DNA from: Candidatus Gastranaerophilales bacterium
Lineage (GTDB): Bacteria; Cyanobacteriota; Vampirovibrionia; Gastranaerophilales; Gastranaerophilaceae
Assembly (NCBI GenBank): GCA_944323695.1
Contig: CALUTI010000008.1
Coordinates: 1 to 64,000, forward strand
DNA: 64,000 bases
Direction: 5' to 3'
Part shown: positions 54,381 through 62,006 of the stretch, one piece after another
Position numbering within the stretch: the stretch's first letter is position 1
Layout of the letters: each line of letters starts with the position of its first letter
The notes under the pieces: generated by a model
What the model was told of the DNA's origin: nothing
Seen by the model: the letters and a program-made list of their open reading frames with translations, nothing else
Databases searched by the model: none
Position numbers and translations under genes: made by a program

Positions 54381-54776
54381 ATGAACACAGATCCTATAGC
54401 AGATATGCTAACAAGAATCAGAAACGCAAGCCTTGTTTCACACGAAACAGTTTCTATGCCTTCATCAAAATTGAAAGCAGAATTGGCTAAATTATTAAAA
54501 TCAGAAGGTTTCATCACAGATTACGAAGTAAAAGAAGAAGGAAAATTCAAAGTTCTTACAATTACTTTAAAATATGATGAAAAACACAAACCTGTAATTA
54601 CAAAACTTGAAAGAGTTTCAAAACCCGGTTTAAGAAACTATTCAAAAGCTAAAAACTTACCGCAGGTATTGGGCGGTATGGGTGTAGCAATTGTATCAAC
54701 AAGCAAAGGTTTGTTGACAGACAGAAAAGCCCGCAAAGAAAACGTTGGCGGCGAAGTTCTTTGCTACATTTATTAA
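54381..54776 (+). CDS. rpsH: 30S ribosomal protein S8 (uS8)
   Basis: 131 residues from ATG 54381 ([20 protein letters not shown]); the frame upstream is open but unsupported. [53 protein letters not shown] precedes the start. Upstream 54145-54380 lies between two opposite genes and must hold a new promoter. Confidence 0.97.
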   Translation: MNTDPIADMLTRIRNASLVSHETVSMPSSKLKAELAKLLKSEGFITDYEVKEEGKFKVLTITLKYDEKHKPVITKLERVSKPGLRNYSKAKNLPQVLGGMGVAIVSTSKGLLTDRKARKENVGGEVLCYIY

Positions 54777-54847
54777 TGAAATTTATCAGACATAATTGGT
54801 AGAAAAGTCTGATAATTAGTAGAAATATACCAAAAGGAGAAATTAAA

Positions 54848-55387
54848 ATGTCACGTATAGGTAAAAAACCAATTGAAATTCCGCAAGGAGTTGAGATTAA
54901 AATAGACGGTCAAACAGTTACTGCAAAAGGACCTTTGGGCGAAGAAACAGTAGAAGTTCGTCCTGAAATTGCAGTTAAAATTGAAGATAACCACATCATC
55001 TTGTCAAAAGTTGGTGAATCAAGAGAAACAGATGCATTGTACGGCTTATTCAGAACATTAGTTGCAAACGCTGTACACGGTGTAAAAGAAGGTTTTGAAA
55101 AGAAACTTGAAATCCAGGGTGTTGGTTATCGTGCACAAATGCAGGGAACAACATTAAATATGCAATTGGGTTATTCACACCCTGTTGATATTGTTCCGCC
55201 GAAAGGCATTACAATTTCTGTTGAAGCAAACACAAAAATCACCGTAAAAGGCTCAAATAAACAAACAGTAGGTGATGTTGCTGCAGAAATCAGAGGCAAA
55301 CGTCCGCCGGAAGTTTATAAAGGAAAAGGTATCAGATACGAAGGCGAATACATCAGACGTAAAGCCGGTAAAGCCGGTAAAAAATAA
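54848..55387 (+). CDS. rplF: 50S ribosomal protein L6 (uL6)
   Basis: 179 residues, two similar domains: MSRIGKKPIEIPQGVEIKID, GYSHPVDIVPPKGI and RGKRPPEVYKGKGIRYEGEY. AAAGGAGAAA precedes the start. Near the factor-binding centre. Confidence 0.98.
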   Translation: MSRIGKKPIEIPQGVEIKIDGQTVTAKGPLGEETVEVRPEIAVKIEDNHIILSKVGESRETDALYGLFRTLVANAVHGVKEGFEKKLEIQGVGYRAQMQGTTLNMQLGYSHPVDIVPPKGITISVEANTKITVKGSNKQTVGDVAAEIRGKRPPEVYKGKGIRYEGEYIRRKAGKAGKK

Positions 55388-55446
55388 GATAACTGTTAGC
55401 GAGCATTGCAAGCTTTACAGATATCTTATCCTGAACTTGTTTCAGA
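55386..55446. repeat. Spacer repeat, copy B
   Basis: AAGATAACTGT / ACAGATATCTT stem around AGCGAGCATTGCAAGC, followed by ATCCTGAACTTGTTTCAG. Starts at the rplF stop, as copy A starts at the rplE stop. Confidence 0.75.
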
Positions 55447-55529
55447 AACTAACGAATATATTAAGCCCGCATAAACCCTTAGAAGTGGTTCTTTTAAGAA
55501 GGTTTGGGTAAAATGAAAGGAAAAATAAA

Positions 55530-55898
55530 ATGATTAAACAAAAAACAAGAAAACCACAGGTACAAAAAAGACACAGATCAATCAGAACAAAGATTTCAGG
55601 CACATCTGAATTCCCGAGATTGGCTGTATATAGAAGCACAAAACACATTTACGCACAATTAATTGATGATGAAAACCATGTAACAATCTGTTCAGCATCA
55701 TCAGTTGACAAAGACCTTAAAGAAAAATTAGCACACGGCGGCAACATTGACGCAGCAAAAGTTGTTGGTGAAGCCATTGCTAAAAAAGCGAAAGCAAAAG
55801 GTATTGAATGTGTAGTATTTGACCGCGGCGGATTTTTATATCACGGTCGTGTAGCAGCATTAGCTGATGCCGCCCGCGAAGCCGGATTGATGTTCTAA
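55530..55898 (+). CDS. rplR: 50S ribosomal protein L18 (uL18)
   Basis: 122 residues: [57 protein letters not shown]. Binds 5S rRNA. Last gene here: the usual rpsE, rpmD, rplO and secY do not follow, and a terminator at 55915 ends the unit. Confidence 0.98.
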   Translation: MIKQKTRKPQVQKRHRSIRTKISGTSEFPRLAVYRSTKHIYAQLIDDENHVTICSASSVDKDLKEKLAHGGNIDAAKVVGEAIAKKAKAKGIECVVFDRGGFLYHGRVAALADAAREAGLMF

Positions 55899-55914
55899 TT
55901 GACACATACAATTG

Positions 55915-55948
55915 CAAAAAAGACTTCCATCAGGAAGTCTTTTTTTTT
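55915..55948 (+). terminator. Terminator after rplR
   Basis: AAAAAAGACTTCC-ATCA-GGAAGTCTTTTTTTTT, ending the ribosomal cluster early. Confidence 0.88.
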
Positions 55949-56022
55949 ACATACTATTAAAAAATAATTAACAATTTAATGATTTAAAAAAATTTATATT
56001 ATCATAATAATAGGAGAAAAAT

Positions 56023-57066
56023 ATGCAATACAAAGATTATTATGAGATATTGGGAGTAAAACGCGAGGCAACAGAAGCCGAAATCAAATCAGCCTACAGA
56101 AAACTTGCGCGTAAATACCACCCGGATGTAAATAAAACAAAAGAAGCGGAAGCAAAATTTAAAGATATAAATGAAGCCTATGAAGTTTTAGGCGACAAAC
56201 AAAAACGCCAAAGATATGACAGCTTGGGTTCAAACTGGCAGGGCGGAGCTGAATACACCCCGCCGCCGGGATTTGAGCAATTTAACTTTGGCGGAGGTCA
56301 GGGTTATCAAACCTTCAACTTTGGCGGGCAAGATTTTGGAGGATTTTCCGACTTTTTCAGCTCACTATTCGGTGATATGATGATGGGACAAGCTCAATCC
56401 GGCGGCAGGAAAAGCCGTATGGATTTTGGCGGATTTGACTTTGGCGGGGCAGCCCAACAGCAAAGCACGCGTTCACGCCGCCAGCCAAAAACGGAAAACC
56501 TTGATGTTACAATGACATTAAATGTAACCGCGAAAGATTTATTTGACCAAAAACCAATTACCGTAAAATTTAATCAGATGGAAAAATGTCATCAATGTCC
56601 TCCTGGAGGCGGTTTTTGCGCTGCCTGCGGCGGTACCGGCATAAAATCAGAACAAAAATCCATTAAAGTAAAACTTCCGGCTGAAATAAAAGAAGGACAA
56701 AAAGTTCGTGTTAAAGGCGAAGGAAAAACCGACGATTTCGGTCAAAAGGGCGATCTTTATTTAATAGTACACATGAAAGACAGCAATTACGAAATCGACG
56801 GCAACGACTTGACCAAAGATATTGAAATAACCCCGCCGGAAGCTGTTCTTGGTACAAAAAAAGATATAGAAACTCTGCACGGCAAAATCGGAATAAAAAT
56901 TCCGCCTAAAACATCTACAGGTCAAATGCTTAGACTTAAAGGATTAGGTTTGCCTAAAAAGGGCGGCGGATACGGCAATTTGAATGCACGGATAAAGATT
57001 GTTATTCCAAAATCCTTATCCGACAAACAAATTGAACTCTATAAAAAATTATCTGAATTTAATTAA
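56023..57066 (+). CDS. DnaJ-family co-chaperone with shortened zinc module
   Basis: 347 residues. J domain 1-70 ([28 protein letters not shown] with HPD), a Gly/Phe-rich region (~75-150), then a reduced cysteine module ([19 protein letters not shown], two CxxC instead of four), then the C-terminal substrate domains ([36 protein letters not shown]). Between DnaJ and the zinc-less CbpA type. Partner of DnaK. AGGAGAAAAAT before ATG. Ends 4 bases inside the convergent prepilin gene. Confidence 0.88.
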   Translation: MQYKDYYEILGVKREATEAEIKSAYRKLARKYHPDVNKTKEAEAKFKDINEAYEVLGDKQKRQRYDSLGSNWQGGAEYTPPPGFEQFNFGGGQGYQTFNFGGQDFGGFSDFFSSLFGDMMMGQAQSGGRKSRMDFGGFDFGGAAQQQSTRSRRQPKTENLDVTMTLNVTAKDLFDQKPITVKFNQMEKCHQCPPGGGFCAACGGTGIKSEQKSIKVKLPAEIKEGQKVRVKGEGKTDDFGQKGDLYLIVHMKDSNYEIDGNDLTKDIEITPPEAVLGTKKDIETLHGKIGIKIPPKTSTGQMLRLKGLGLPKKGGGYGNLNARIKIVIPKSLSDKQIELYKKLSEFN

Positions 57067-57845
57067 AATTTATAAGGATAATCATCAGGAATTTTCCAGC
57101 CGTTTTCTATAATATCTGCAACACAAGACGGATCATCCGGATCTTCCTCATTAATATAAGGTACAATACCATTTTCGGTTCGTGTAAATACAAATAAATC
57201 AGCACATAATCTATTTGGTTTTTGAGCACCGTTTATATCAGCATAAACAATATTTGTTGATAATGGATTTCCATCAGCATCTGCACCTTGAGCAATCGCA
57301 AACCAGTATATCATTCCGTCCTTTGCCATTAATGGCATACGTCTTAAGGGATCCACAACTTGCATCGCCCAAGCATTACCATCTTCCTGCAAATATGGAG
57401 TCAATGTGTCAAAACCGCACTGTGCATAATCCTTACAAATTTGTGCACCGCTGAAATAAGGCAAAAAATACTTATCAACAAAGACCTCTGCATCTGTGCC
57501 GGCAGATGAGATATATCCATTATCAATCATTGATAATTTATAAACATTTGTAATTGTAGCATAGGCTTTTTTTAATTTTGAAATTGTCATAGTCTCGGTA
57601 TATTTTGCAATTAGTGTCGGTATGGTCATTGCTGCCACAACCCCGATTATTCCTAACGTTATTAACACCTCTGCTAATGTAAAAGCAAATTTTTTATAAC
57701 TATAATTCATCATACAAGCATTATAGTTTAATTTTATATTCTTGTCAATTACATAATCGACAAAACATTTTGCCCCAAAACCCTTGCTATATCTACTTAG
57801 AGGAGATGCCCCCCCCCTGTTTATAATTTTTTTTAACATTTGCAT
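57063..57845 (-). CDS. Prepilin-like protein with two possible starts
   Basis: Long form 260 residues from ATG 57845: leader [20 protein letters not shown], of which the Gly codons come from a G9 tract, then KGFGAK..., and the pilin start [18 protein letters not shown]. The short form begins at ATG 57713 ([20 protein letters not shown]), a normal-length prepilin leader, and has its own promoter. The body has a hydrophobic helix then a soluble domain ([32 protein letters not shown]). Both pilins in the window share the DDYPY/W ending. Probably a pseudopilin for the GspEF/secretin machine at 26-32 kb. Confidence 0.85.
   Translation of the reverse strand: MQMLKKIINRGGASPLSRYSKGFGAKCFVDYVIDKNIKLNYNACMMNYSYKKFAFTLAEVLITLGIIGVVAAMTIPTLIAKYTETMTISKLKKAYATITNVYKLSMIDNGYISSAGTDAEVFVDKYFLPYFSGAQICKDYAQCGFDTLTPYLQEDGNAWAMQVVDPLRRMPLMAKDGMIYWFAIAQGADADGNPLSTNIVYADINGAQKPNRLCADLFVFTRTENGIVPYINEEDPDDPSCVADIIENGWKIPDDYPYKF
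57720..57748 (-). promoter_or_regulatory. Near-consensus promoter for a leaderless short prepilin
   Basis: On the minus strand TTGACA (57743-57748), 17 bases, TATAAT (57720-57725), 6 bases, ATG (57713). The expected +1 falls on the A of the start codon. No Shine-Dalgarno precedes that ATG. Confidence 0.7.
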
Positions 57846-57896
57846 CAGCCTTTCTCCTTCTTTTTATATAATAACAAGAAATATAAATTTTGACAA
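57809..57896 (-). promoter_or_regulatory. Shared prepilin expression cassette (promoter, SD, ATG, G9)
   Basis: On the minus strand TTGTCA (57891-57896), 17 bases, TATTAT (57868-57873), then AAGGAG eight bases before ATG 57845, then nine Gs (57817-57809) and the shared CATCTCCTCTAAGTAGATAT. Same layout as 11990-12107. Confidence 0.7.
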
Positions 57897-57947
57897 GATG
57901 CTTGACATTTTCTTTAAAAAATCAGAAAATAAACTCAAGGGGGCAAT

Positions 57948-59054
57948 ATGGTCAAAAAAACTTACTTACACGAAAAACACATTGAATTAGGCGCTAAAAT
58001 GGTTGATTTTGCGGGCTGGCACATGCCGGTGCAATACAGGTCAATTATTGAGGAGCATAAAAACGTTCGCGAAAATATAGGCTTATTTGATGTGTCGCAC
58101 ATGGGAGAAGTTTTTGTTGTCGGCGAAGATGCAGAAGAATACTTGAACAAACTTGTGCCTCAGAATATTTCCAAATTAACTGACGGCAAAGCTGTTTATT
58201 GCCAGCTTCCGAACCGTCAGGGCGGGCTGATTGACGATTTAATCATTTACAAGCTTAAAGAAAACACCTACCTTATCGTTTGCAACGCTTCAAGAGTGGA
58301 TGAAGATATTAACTGGATGTCCTTGAACCAGAGAGGATATAACATAAATTTGGACAATCAGTCGCATAATCTGTCTTTGCTTGCGGTGCAGGGGCCTAAG
58401 GCCATTGATTTAATGCACAAACTGGGTTATAAAGACGATCAGGATTCCTTCACAATAATTGAAGGCAAACTCTTAAACATTCCAATGTACATTTCAAGAA
58501 CAGGTTACACCGGCGAGGATGGATTTGAACTGCTTGTGATTAACGAATATGTTGAGCACCTCTGGGATAAATTGTTAGAGGAAGGAAAAGAATTTAACAT
58601 ATTGCCGATAGGTTTGGGCGCACGTGATACCTTAAGACTGGAGGCTGCATTACCTTTATATGGAAATGATCTTGATGAAAATACTACACCCGTCGAGGCA
58701 GGTTTGTCATGGTCAATTCCAAAGGATAAATTTGACGATTATAACGGAAAAAAGGTTATTATGTGGCAAATTGAAAATGGGGCGCCCAAAAAACTTATAG
58801 GCTTAAAAATGCTTGATAAATCTATAGCGCGCCACGAATATGAAGTTTATTATAAAGGAGAAAAAGCCGGTATAATCACAAGCGGCGGGGTTTCTCCAAT
58901 GCTGAATGCAAATATTGCAATGGCTTATGTAAATAATATTAAAGAAATTTGCGCAGGTTCTGTTGTTCAGGTTATGATAAGAGAAAAACTTCATGATGCA
59001 GAAGTTGTTAAACGACCTTTTATTAAAAAAAGAAATAAAGTAACAAGGAGCTAA
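57948..59054 (+). CDS. gcvT: Glycine cleavage system T protein (aminomethyltransferase)
   Basis: 368 residues. MVDFAGWHMPVQYRSIIEEH, GLFDVSHMGEVFVVG, LAVQGPKAIDLMHKL, RTGYTGEDGFELLV and GLGARDTLRLEAALPLYGND give the folate/active-site pattern. Transfers the C1 unit to THF. AAGGGGGCA before ATG. No glycine riboswitch is evident in the ~100-base leader. Confidence 0.97.
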   Translation: MVKKTYLHEKHIELGAKMVDFAGWHMPVQYRSIIEEHKNVRENIGLFDVSHMGEVFVVGEDAEEYLNKLVPQNISKLTDGKAVYCQLPNRQGGLIDDLIIYKLKENTYLIVCNASRVDEDINWMSLNQRGYNINLDNQSHNLSLLAVQGPKAIDLMHKLGYKDDQDSFTIIEGKLLNIPMYISRTGYTGEDGFELLVINEYVEHLWDKLLEEGKEFNILPIGLGARDTLRLEAALPLYGNDLDENTTPVEAGLSWSIPKDKFDDYNGKKVIMWQIENGAPKKLIGLKMLDKSIARHEYEVYYKGEKAGIITSGGVSPMLNANIAMAYVNNIKEICAGSVVQVMIREKLHDAEVVKRPFIKKRNKVTRS

Positions 59055-59055
59055 A

Positions 59056-59436
59056 ATGAGTATTACAGAAAAAATTTTATGTTCAAAATCTCACGAATAT
59101 TTGCTGGAAGAAAACGGTCATTACATAATCGGATTAACGGATTACGCAATTGAACAATTGGGCGACATAGTTTTTGTAGAACTTCCCGAAGTTGATACCG
59201 AATACAAAAAAGGCGATACTTTTGCTACAATTGAATCTGTTAAAGCCGCATCTGAAATTTATATGCCGATAAGCGGTAAAATTATTGAAGTAAATGATTC
59301 AATTGCGGATGCACCTGAAATTTTGAACGAAGACTGCTATGAAAAAGGCTGGCTTGTAAAAATTGAAAAAACAGGCGATGAATCCGAATTTGCCGACCTT
59401 TTAGAATACGAAGATTATAAAGAAGAATTGGAATAA
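59056..59436 (+). CDS. gcvH: Glycine cleavage system H protein
   Basis: 126 residues. Lipoyl domain with the lipoylated Lys in FATIESVKAASEIYMPISGK. YIIGLTDYAIEQLGDIVFVE at the start. One base after gcvT, and its stop overlaps the gcvPA ATG. Confidence 0.97.
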   Translation: MSITEKILCSKSHEYLLEENGHYIIGLTDYAIEQLGDIVFVELPEVDTEYKKGDTFATIESVKAASEIYMPISGKIIEVNDSIADAPEILNEDCYEKGWLVKIEKTGDESEFADLLEYEDYKEELE

Positions 59437-60671
59437 TGAAAAACTTTTTAGTACATAATGAAGATGTTATAGAAAAAATGTGCGCAGAAATCGGTGTGCG
59501 GGATGTGGAAGATTTATTCAAACAAATTCCTGCTCAAGCCCGCATGCAGAAGCTTGAACTTTCTGATGCACTTAGCGAAATGGACACCCAAAAGCTTATT
59601 AAATCACTTGCAAAAAAAAATAAAACAGATTACATAAGCTTTTTAGGAGCAGGTTACTATAACAAATTTATACCTGCATGTATTTCGCAAATTACACAGA
59701 GATTTGAATTCAACACGGCATATACACCTTATCAGCCGGAAATTTCTCAAGGCACATTGCAGGTTATGTACGAATTTCAAACAATGATGTGCCGCCTTAC
59801 CAATATGGATGTAGCAAATGCAACGGTATATGATGCGGCAACAGCTTGTGCAGAAGCTATTTTGATGGCTGTGCGTATCAAAAAAATTGACAAAGTTTTA
59901 GTTTCAAATTCCATCAATCCTGAATACAAAAAGGTTATTGAAACTTACACTCACGCAAATTCAATTGGAGTTGAATGGTTTGACGAAATTCCTGATAAGA
60001 CATCCGAATATTCATGCGTTTTAGTGCAGACACCGAATTTTTACGGTGAAATTTTGGATATAAAACCTGTTGATACTTTGCTTGTAGTTTGCACTGATGT
60101 TTCAACGCTTTCAATACTAAAACCCGTTGAATGCGATATTATGGTAGGAGATGTGCAGACATTAGGTATTCCGGTAAGCTTTGGCGGCCCTGGTGCCGGA
60201 TTTATGGCATGTAAAGAAAAATATATGAGACAGCTTCCCGGAAGGCTTGCAGGCAGAACTGTTGACGCAGAAGGAAATCAGGCATTCACGTTAACCATCC
60301 AAACCCGTGAACAGCATATTAAACGTGAAAAGGCTACAAGCAACATCTGCTCAAATCAGGCTCTTATAGGTTTATGCACAACCGTTTATTTGAGCGTTAT
60401 GGGCGAAAAGGGATTTAAACAGGCAGGATATTTGTCTGCAAAACAGGCACATAAACTTTCCCAAAAACTTGCAGCTAAGGGCATTAAAACCTTAAATAAA
60501 AACTTCTTTAATGAATTCGTTATAGAAGTTAAAAATGCTGATGAAACGCTTTCCAAACTCAAATCTGCAGGCATAATCGGCGGTTTGAAACTTGAGGATA
60601 ATAAAATTCTTGTTGCGGCAACGGAAATGATATCAAACGATGATATTGACTTGTATGTAAGTTCTTTGTAG
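59436..60671 (+). CDS. gcvPA: Glycine dehydrogenase (decarboxylating) subunit 1
   Basis: 411 residues, slightly shorter than usual (~440-450). ISFLGAGYYNKFIPACISQI, TAYTPYQPEISQGTLQVMYE, NATVYDAATACAEA, GGPGAGFMACKEKYMRQLPG and RTVDAEGNQAFTLTIQTREQ mark the PLP P-protein N-half. gcvPB does not follow (tRNA-Val does), so the other half must be elsewhere. Confidence 0.96.
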   Translation: MKNFLVHNEDVIEKMCAEIGVRDVEDLFKQIPAQARMQKLELSDALSEMDTQKLIKSLAKKNKTDYISFLGAGYYNKFIPACISQITQRFEFNTAYTPYQPEISQGTLQVMYEFQTMMCRLTNMDVANATVYDAATACAEAILMAVRIKKIDKVLVSNSINPEYKKVIETYTHANSIGVEWFDEIPDKTSEYSCVLVQTPNFYGEILDIKPVDTLLVVCTDVSTLSILKPVECDIMVGDVQTLGIPVSFGGPGAGFMACKEKYMRQLPGRLAGRTVDAEGNQAFTLTIQTREQHIKREKATSNICSNQALIGLCTTVYLSVMGEKGFKQAGYLSAKQAHKLSQKLAAKGIKTLNKNFFNEFVIEVKNADETLSKLKSAGIIGGLKLEDNKILVAATEMISNDDIDLYVSSL

Positions 60672-60682
60672 AATTTACTTAT

Positions 60683-60755
60683 GGACGATTAGCTCAGTTG
60701 GTAGAGCACTTGAACGACATTCAAGGGGTCACAAGTTCGAGCCTTGTATCGTCCA
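60683..60755 (+). tRNA. tRNA-Val (GAC) with C33
   Basis: 73-nt cloverleaf: acceptor GGACGAT/ATCGTCC, D arm GCTC/GAGC, anticodon stem CTTGA/TCAAG, loop ACGACAT, T-loop TTCGAGC. Position 33 is C rather than the near-invariant U. It follows gcvPA by 11 bases with no separate promoter, so it may be co-transcribed with the gcv genes. CCA not encoded. Confidence 0.9.
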
Positions 60756-60759
60756 TTTT

Positions 60760-61413
60760 TTATATTGTATAATCAATACCGAATTTATTCAAAATATTAT
60801 TGTGCTTTGCGTTGTTTTTCATTGCATCTTTTAATGTAAGCTTCATATCAACTGTACTTGGAAAATTAGCACGTTCGTCGGGAATCCCGTTTTTAAACAC
60901 AGCTTCTAAATATTCATCATATAATTTATCGGCTTCTTTAATAGCTTTTTGGTCTTTTAAAGATAATCGCATCCACAAATCATTTGCCTGTTCTTTTAAT
61001 TTAGAAAAAGGGGTATCAGACTTAATAATAGAACGCATACAAGCTGCCGCAGCCTCATTACCTCCGCTTGACGTTCTAAACCCGTTCATATAATGGAATT
61101 TGATTGCCTGCGGTAAAGAATTAAGGTGAATATACTTAGCCTTATTTTCCTTCATAAGCATCACTGATAAAGCATGTATAAGACTTCCGAAACCCTTTCT
61201 TTTTTCAGCAGTATTTTCAATTTCAATATCAATACATTTAAGAAAATCTTTTTCTCTGCTAAAAAGCTCACGTCCGATACTATTTGAACCTCTTTCAAGA
61301 GAAATCATATTGAACATACCGTCAAAATCCGCGGTCAAATTATCATTTAACTGCATTTTCTGCGGCAGCTTAAAGCCGGTTTTCTTTACTACGCACCAAA
61401 CAGGTTTTATCAT
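60760..61413 (-). CDS. GNAT-like acetyltransferase domain protein
   Basis: 217 residues. Residues ~60-115 show a GNAT core: CIDIEIENTAEKRKGFGSLI, HALSVMLMKENKAKYIHLNS, PQAIKFHYMNGF (motif A with KGFGS, motif B with Y/NGF). The rest is helical and unrecognised. No confident substrate. Its short leader follows the tRNA-Cys terminator on the minus strand; its end is convergent with tRNA-Val. Confidence 0.65.
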   Translation of the reverse strand: MIKPVWCVVKKTGFKLPQKMQLNDNLTADFDGMFNMISLERGSNSIGRELFSREKDFLKCIDIEIENTAEKRKGFGSLIHALSVMLMKENKAKYIHLNSLPQAIKFHYMNGFRTSSGGNEAAAACMRSIIKSDTPFSKLKEQANDLWMRLSLKDQKAIKEADKLYDEYLEAVFKNGIPDERANFPSTVDMKLTLKDAMKNNAKHNNILNKFGIDYTI

Positions 61414-61435
61414 AATTTTATAAAGAAAATTTCAA

Positions 61436-61460
61436 TAAAAAAATTGCCTCGACGGCAACT
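61436..61460 (-). terminator. Terminator of tRNA-Cys
   Basis: TTGCC-GTCGA-GGCAA with a T7 tail on the minus strand, about 25 bases past the tRNA. Confidence 0.75.
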
Positions 61461-61483
61461 TTCAACTTAATATTAATTAAAAA

Positions 61484-61554
61484 AGGCGACACCCGGATTC
61501 GAACCGGGGGTAAAAGCTTTGCAGGCTTCTGCCTTACCACTTGGCCATGTCGCC
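61484..61554 (-). tRNA. tRNA-Cys (GCA)
   Basis: 71-nt cloverleaf on the minus strand: GGCGACA/TGTCGCC acceptor, loop CTGCAAA with anticodon GCA after T33, T-loop TTCGAAT. CCA not encoded. Confidence 0.95.
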
Positions 61555-61610
61555 GCCTCGTTTCTTTATAATAAAAAAGACATAACCGAATGTCAAGGTT
61601 AAATTTATTA

Positions 61611-61988
61611 ATAGAGGCGCCGGCGAAGTAAGTAGGTTGGGCATACCTGCCCAACTATTCCTGTCATTGCGAGGGTGCTACGCACGTAGACATGTCTGAC
61701 AATTTTGGTAAAGCCTATACATGTCATTGTGAGGGAACTAAGCGACCGTCGCAATCTCATTATTATGCGATTACTACGTCGTGTGCTGTGCACACTCCTC
61801 GTAATGACAAAAATACTTTCCCTATCCCTACGGGAAACAAAGCGAACCAACGAGGAATGAGTTTGTGAGTCTGTTTCCGGAGCATAGCGTAGATGAGGGA
61901 GATGAGGGGCTATATCTCCTGAGATTCTTCGCTAACGCTCAGAATGACAAGAATATAGAGGCGCCGGCGAAGTTTCGCCGGCGCCTCT
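61611..61988. repeat. Repeat mosaic flanked by 19-base direct repeats, with a strong hairpin
   Basis: ATAGAGGCGCCGGCGAAGT stands at 61611-61629 and 61955-61973. Between are dispersed repeats: GTTGGGCA/TGCCCAAC, GTCATTGCGAGG, GTCATTGTGAGG, GAGATTCTTCGCTAACGCTC. The right copy is one arm of a perfect 15-bp hairpin (61957-61988) 18 bases beyond the adhE stop; without a U-run it is not a classical terminator. No gene in the ~400-base stretch. Confidence 0.65.
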
Positions 61989-62006
61989 AAATATTAGTGA
62001 TAATTA

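Noticed and set aside
57846-57947. Glycine riboswitch before gcvT
   Set aside because: Only ~100 bases remain between the divergent prepilin and gcvT; no paired aptamer-like arms, and the space is filled by two promoters.
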